A stretch of DNA of 7,149 bases from Arthrobacter sp. Its GTDB lineage: Bacteria; Actinomycetota; Actinomycetes; Actinomycetales; Micrococcaceae. Of the stretch, positions 5,974 to 7,149 are shown piece after piece. Below the pieces are notes generated by a model. The model had not been told where the DNA came from. It saw nothing but the letters and a program-made list of their open reading frames with translations, and did not search any database. The stretch's first letter is position 1. Every line of letters starts with the position of its first letter. The DNA lies in assembly GCA_025464925.1 (NCBI GenBank), contig JAODMS010000165.1, positions 1 through 7,149 on the forward strand, read 5' to 3'. The position numbers were made by a program, and so were the translations under genes.

Positions 5974-7075
5974 CTTCCCAGATCCTTTCCCGGTTGCGGC
6001 GCAGGAGCAGGAAGAAAACGGGGGCGCCGATCAGGGCCGTCAGGACACCCAGCGGGATCTCTCCGGCGGTGGCGGTGCGGGCGGCGGTGTCCACCAGGAC
6101 GATGTACGCTCCGCCGAGGAGGAAGGACACCGGCAGCAGGACACGGTGGTCCGGGCCCACCCACATCCGCGCCAGGTGCGGGACCACCAGCCCCACCCAG
6201 CTGACCGCACCGCTGACCGCGACCGCGCCGGCCACAATGAGGGCCACCGCCACAAGCACAACCCAGCGCAGCGGGCGGGGCCTGACGCCCAGCGCTGCGG
6301 CGTCCTCATCGCCAAGGGAGAGCACGTTGATCCGCCAGCGCAGCGCTACCAGGACGGCGGCGCCGCCGAGCACGGGCACCAGTGCCACCGCGACTTTCGC
6401 GAACGTGGCCGTGGCGACGCTCCCGAGCAGCCAGAAGACGATGGCCGGCAGCGTGGTGTTCGGGTCCGCGATGTACGTGACGAAGGCGACCAGGGCGGAG
6501 AAGAACGAACCGGTGACCACGCCGCCGAGCACGATCATGAGCATCGGAGTTCCCCCGCGACCGGAGGTGATCAGGAAGAGGGTGCCGAGGGCCACCAGAC
6601 CGAAGACGAAGGAACCCGCGACCAGCAGGAAGGATCCGAGGCCGAGGAGCAAGGCGAGCGCCCCGCCGAAGGACGCCCCGGCGGATACGCCGATGATCTC
6701 GGGGCTGACGAGCGGGTTGCGGAAAATGGCCTGCAGGGCGGCGCCGCCGATGGCCAGTCCGCCGCCCACGAGCAGGGCGAGCAGGACCCGGGGCATCCGC
6801 ACGAGCAGCACCACGTTCTGCTCGGTCCCGCTTGCCTCGAGGGGGAAGGGCACGAGTTGTGCGGCCAGGATCTGGACAACGTGCCCAAGGGGCACGTTGT
6901 ACCGGCCTAACCCCAGCGCCAGCAGCCCGACGGCGGTCAGCACCGTGGCGGCGATGGCGATCGGCCCCAGGGTGGACGGTCCGGCCTGACGCTCACGTTG
7001 TCCTGGCCGGCCCGCTCCGGGACCAGGGGGCGCGCCCCTCCGGTTCAGTCGCGCTGAACCGGCTTCATCCAGCAT
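5966..7075 (-). CDS. ABC importer permease, FecCD/BtuC family
   Basis: A 369-residue integral membrane permease that forms the importer's transmembrane channel as a homodimer. About ten hydrophobic segments are visible, starting near residue 37 and ending near 358, as in BtuC. Family motifs: RMPRVLLALLVGGGLAIGGA (93-112), NPLVSPEIIGVSAGAS (120-135; many relatives have NPLADP), LGDEDAAALGV (254-264, likely the coupling region facing the ATPase), VSWVGLVVPHLAR (291-303) and GEIPLGVLTALIGAPVFF (338-355). The first ~36 residues form a hydrophilic Pro/Gly/Arg-rich extension encoded over two inverted repeats. No other in-frame ATG, GTG or TTG occurs before the first membrane segment, so the ATG at 7075 is kept although no clear ribosome binding site precedes it. 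Its start overlaps the upstream gene by 11 nt, which points to translational coupling. The substrate is unknown. Confidence 0.95.
   Translation of the reverse strand: MLDEAGSARLNRRGAPPGPGAGRPGQRERQAGPSTLGPIAIAATVLTAVGLLALGLGRYNVPLGHVVQILAAQLVPFPLEASGTEQNVVLLVRMPRVLLALLVGGGLAIGGAALQAIFRNPLVSPEIIGVSAGASFGGALALLLGLGSFLLVAGSFVFGLVALGTLFLITSGRGGTPMLMIVLGGVVTGSFFSALVAFVTYIADPNTTLPAIVFWLLGSVATATFAKVAVALVPVLGGAAVLVALRWRINVLSLGDEDAAALGVRPRPLRWVVLVAVALIVAGAVAVSGAVSWVGLVVPHLARMWVGPDHRVLLPVSFLLGGAYIVLVDTAARTATAGEIPLGVLTALIGAPVFFLLLRRNRERIWEGA
5983..5988 (-). promoter_or_regulatory. Ribosome binding site for the ABC ATPase
   Basis: AAAGGA on the minus strand, inside the 3' end of the permease gene, is followed by a 9-nt spacer and the GTG at 5973. 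It supports this non-ATG start; no other start codon in that frame lies close upstream. Confidence 0.5.
7027..7038. repeat. Perfect 12-bp palindrome GGGGCGCGCCCC
   Basis: The 12 bp equal their own reverse complement. The site lies in the codons for the hydrophilic N-terminus of the permease, immediately downstream in transcription of the 9-bp hairpin at 7040-7062. In RNA it could form a second compact stem, or strengthen the first. Long G/C runs of this kind are more likely by chance in GC-rich DNA. Confidence 0.6.
7040..7062. repeat. Perfect 9-bp hairpin at the binding-protein/permease junction
   Basis: CCGGTTCAG (7040-7048), loop TCGCG, CTGAACCGG (7054-7062): nine perfect pairs with a 5-nt loop. 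Read on the transcribed minus strand, it begins 2 nt after the stop codon of the upstream gene and lies within codons 5-12 of the permease. No T-run follows. A hairpin here could protect the 3' end of the binding-protein message from decay or lower downstream expression, as intercistronic hairpins do in some transporter operons, but that is inference. Confidence 0.65.
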
Positions 7076-7149
7076 TGAACTGGCGATAGTCGGCTGACTC
7101 GTTGTTGGCCGCGGTCCAGAGAATCTTGTCCAGCTCGTCCGCGGTGGGC
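7065..7149 (-). CDS. C-terminal end of probable ABC substrate-binding protein (partial)
   Basis: The minus strand stays open from the window edge and ends in a TGA at 7067-7065; the first complete codon starts at 7148. The last 27 residues begin PTADELDKILW and end ADYRQFNAG. Charged helix-like residues (DELDKILW) near the end fit the C-terminal helix of a lipid-anchored binding protein. The position, directly upstream of and overlapping the FecCD permease by 11 nt, is the usual place for one in a binding-protein, permease, ATPase operon. The identification rests mainly on context, since the fragment is too short to recognise by itself, and it gives no clue to the ligand. Confidence 0.6.
   Translation of the reverse strand, partial: PTADELDKILWTAANNESADYRQFNAG

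Noticed and set aside
5413..6204. 263-residue plus-strand frame opposite the ATPase and permease
   Set aside because: It lies across two genes with intact ABC motifs on the other strand, and its composition is that of a shadow frame.
5994..6989. 331-residue Thr/Ser/Pro/Arg-rich plus-strand frame opposite the permease
   Set aside because: It is the reverse complement of codons for hydrophobic membrane segments. It resembles no protein family and has no ribosome binding site.

Overview
The window reads as ordinary chromosomal DNA of a GC-rich actinobacterium. Codon third positions are overwhelmingly G or C, GTG starts occur, and gene junctions overlap tightly. The protein types fit a Micrococcaceae/Arthrobacter-like genome, but the genus is an inference. 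I see no insertion sequence, phage gene, CRISPR array, tRNA or rRNA.

Layout. (1) Bases 1-27 hold the last codons of a gene entering from the left. Its TGA overlaps the GTG start of an acyl-CoA dehydrogenase (24-1253, +) that closely resembles the plant ACX4 / glutaryl-CoA dehydrogenase branch but lacks the glutarate-binding residues. (2) Convergent to it, and sharing the palindrome CTAG as both stop codons, is a DUF1684-family protein of unknown function (1250-2086, -). (3) A 248-bp divergent intergenic region (2087-2334) holds a weak promoter candidate, a short palindrome and a possible 5'-UTR stem-loop. (4) A complete phosphoenolpyruvate carboxylase gene, ppc (2335-5154, +), has all catalytic motifs and the aspartate-inhibition residues. 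(5) Convergent to ppc, 21 bp beyond its stop, lies a minus-strand ABC importer operon. It is read right to left as the C-terminal end of a gene in the substrate-binding-protein position (7065-7149), a FecCD/BtuC-type permease (5966-7075) and a BtuD/FecE-type ATPase (5176-5973), each overlapping the next by 8-11 nt.

How they work together. The acyl-CoA dehydrogenase feeds acyl-CoA breakdown. PEP carboxylase refills oxaloacetate. The ABC genes form a single importer for a metal chelate, cobalamin-like or oxyanion substrate that cannot be named from this window. There is no evidence that the three blocks form one pathway.

I found no convincing new system. The items most worth a second look are the perfect hairpin plus adjacent palindrome at the substrate-binding-protein/permease junction, the ACX4-like dehydrogenase of uncertain substrate and electron acceptor, the GC-rich hairpin between ppc and the ABC operon, and the structure of the ppc leader.
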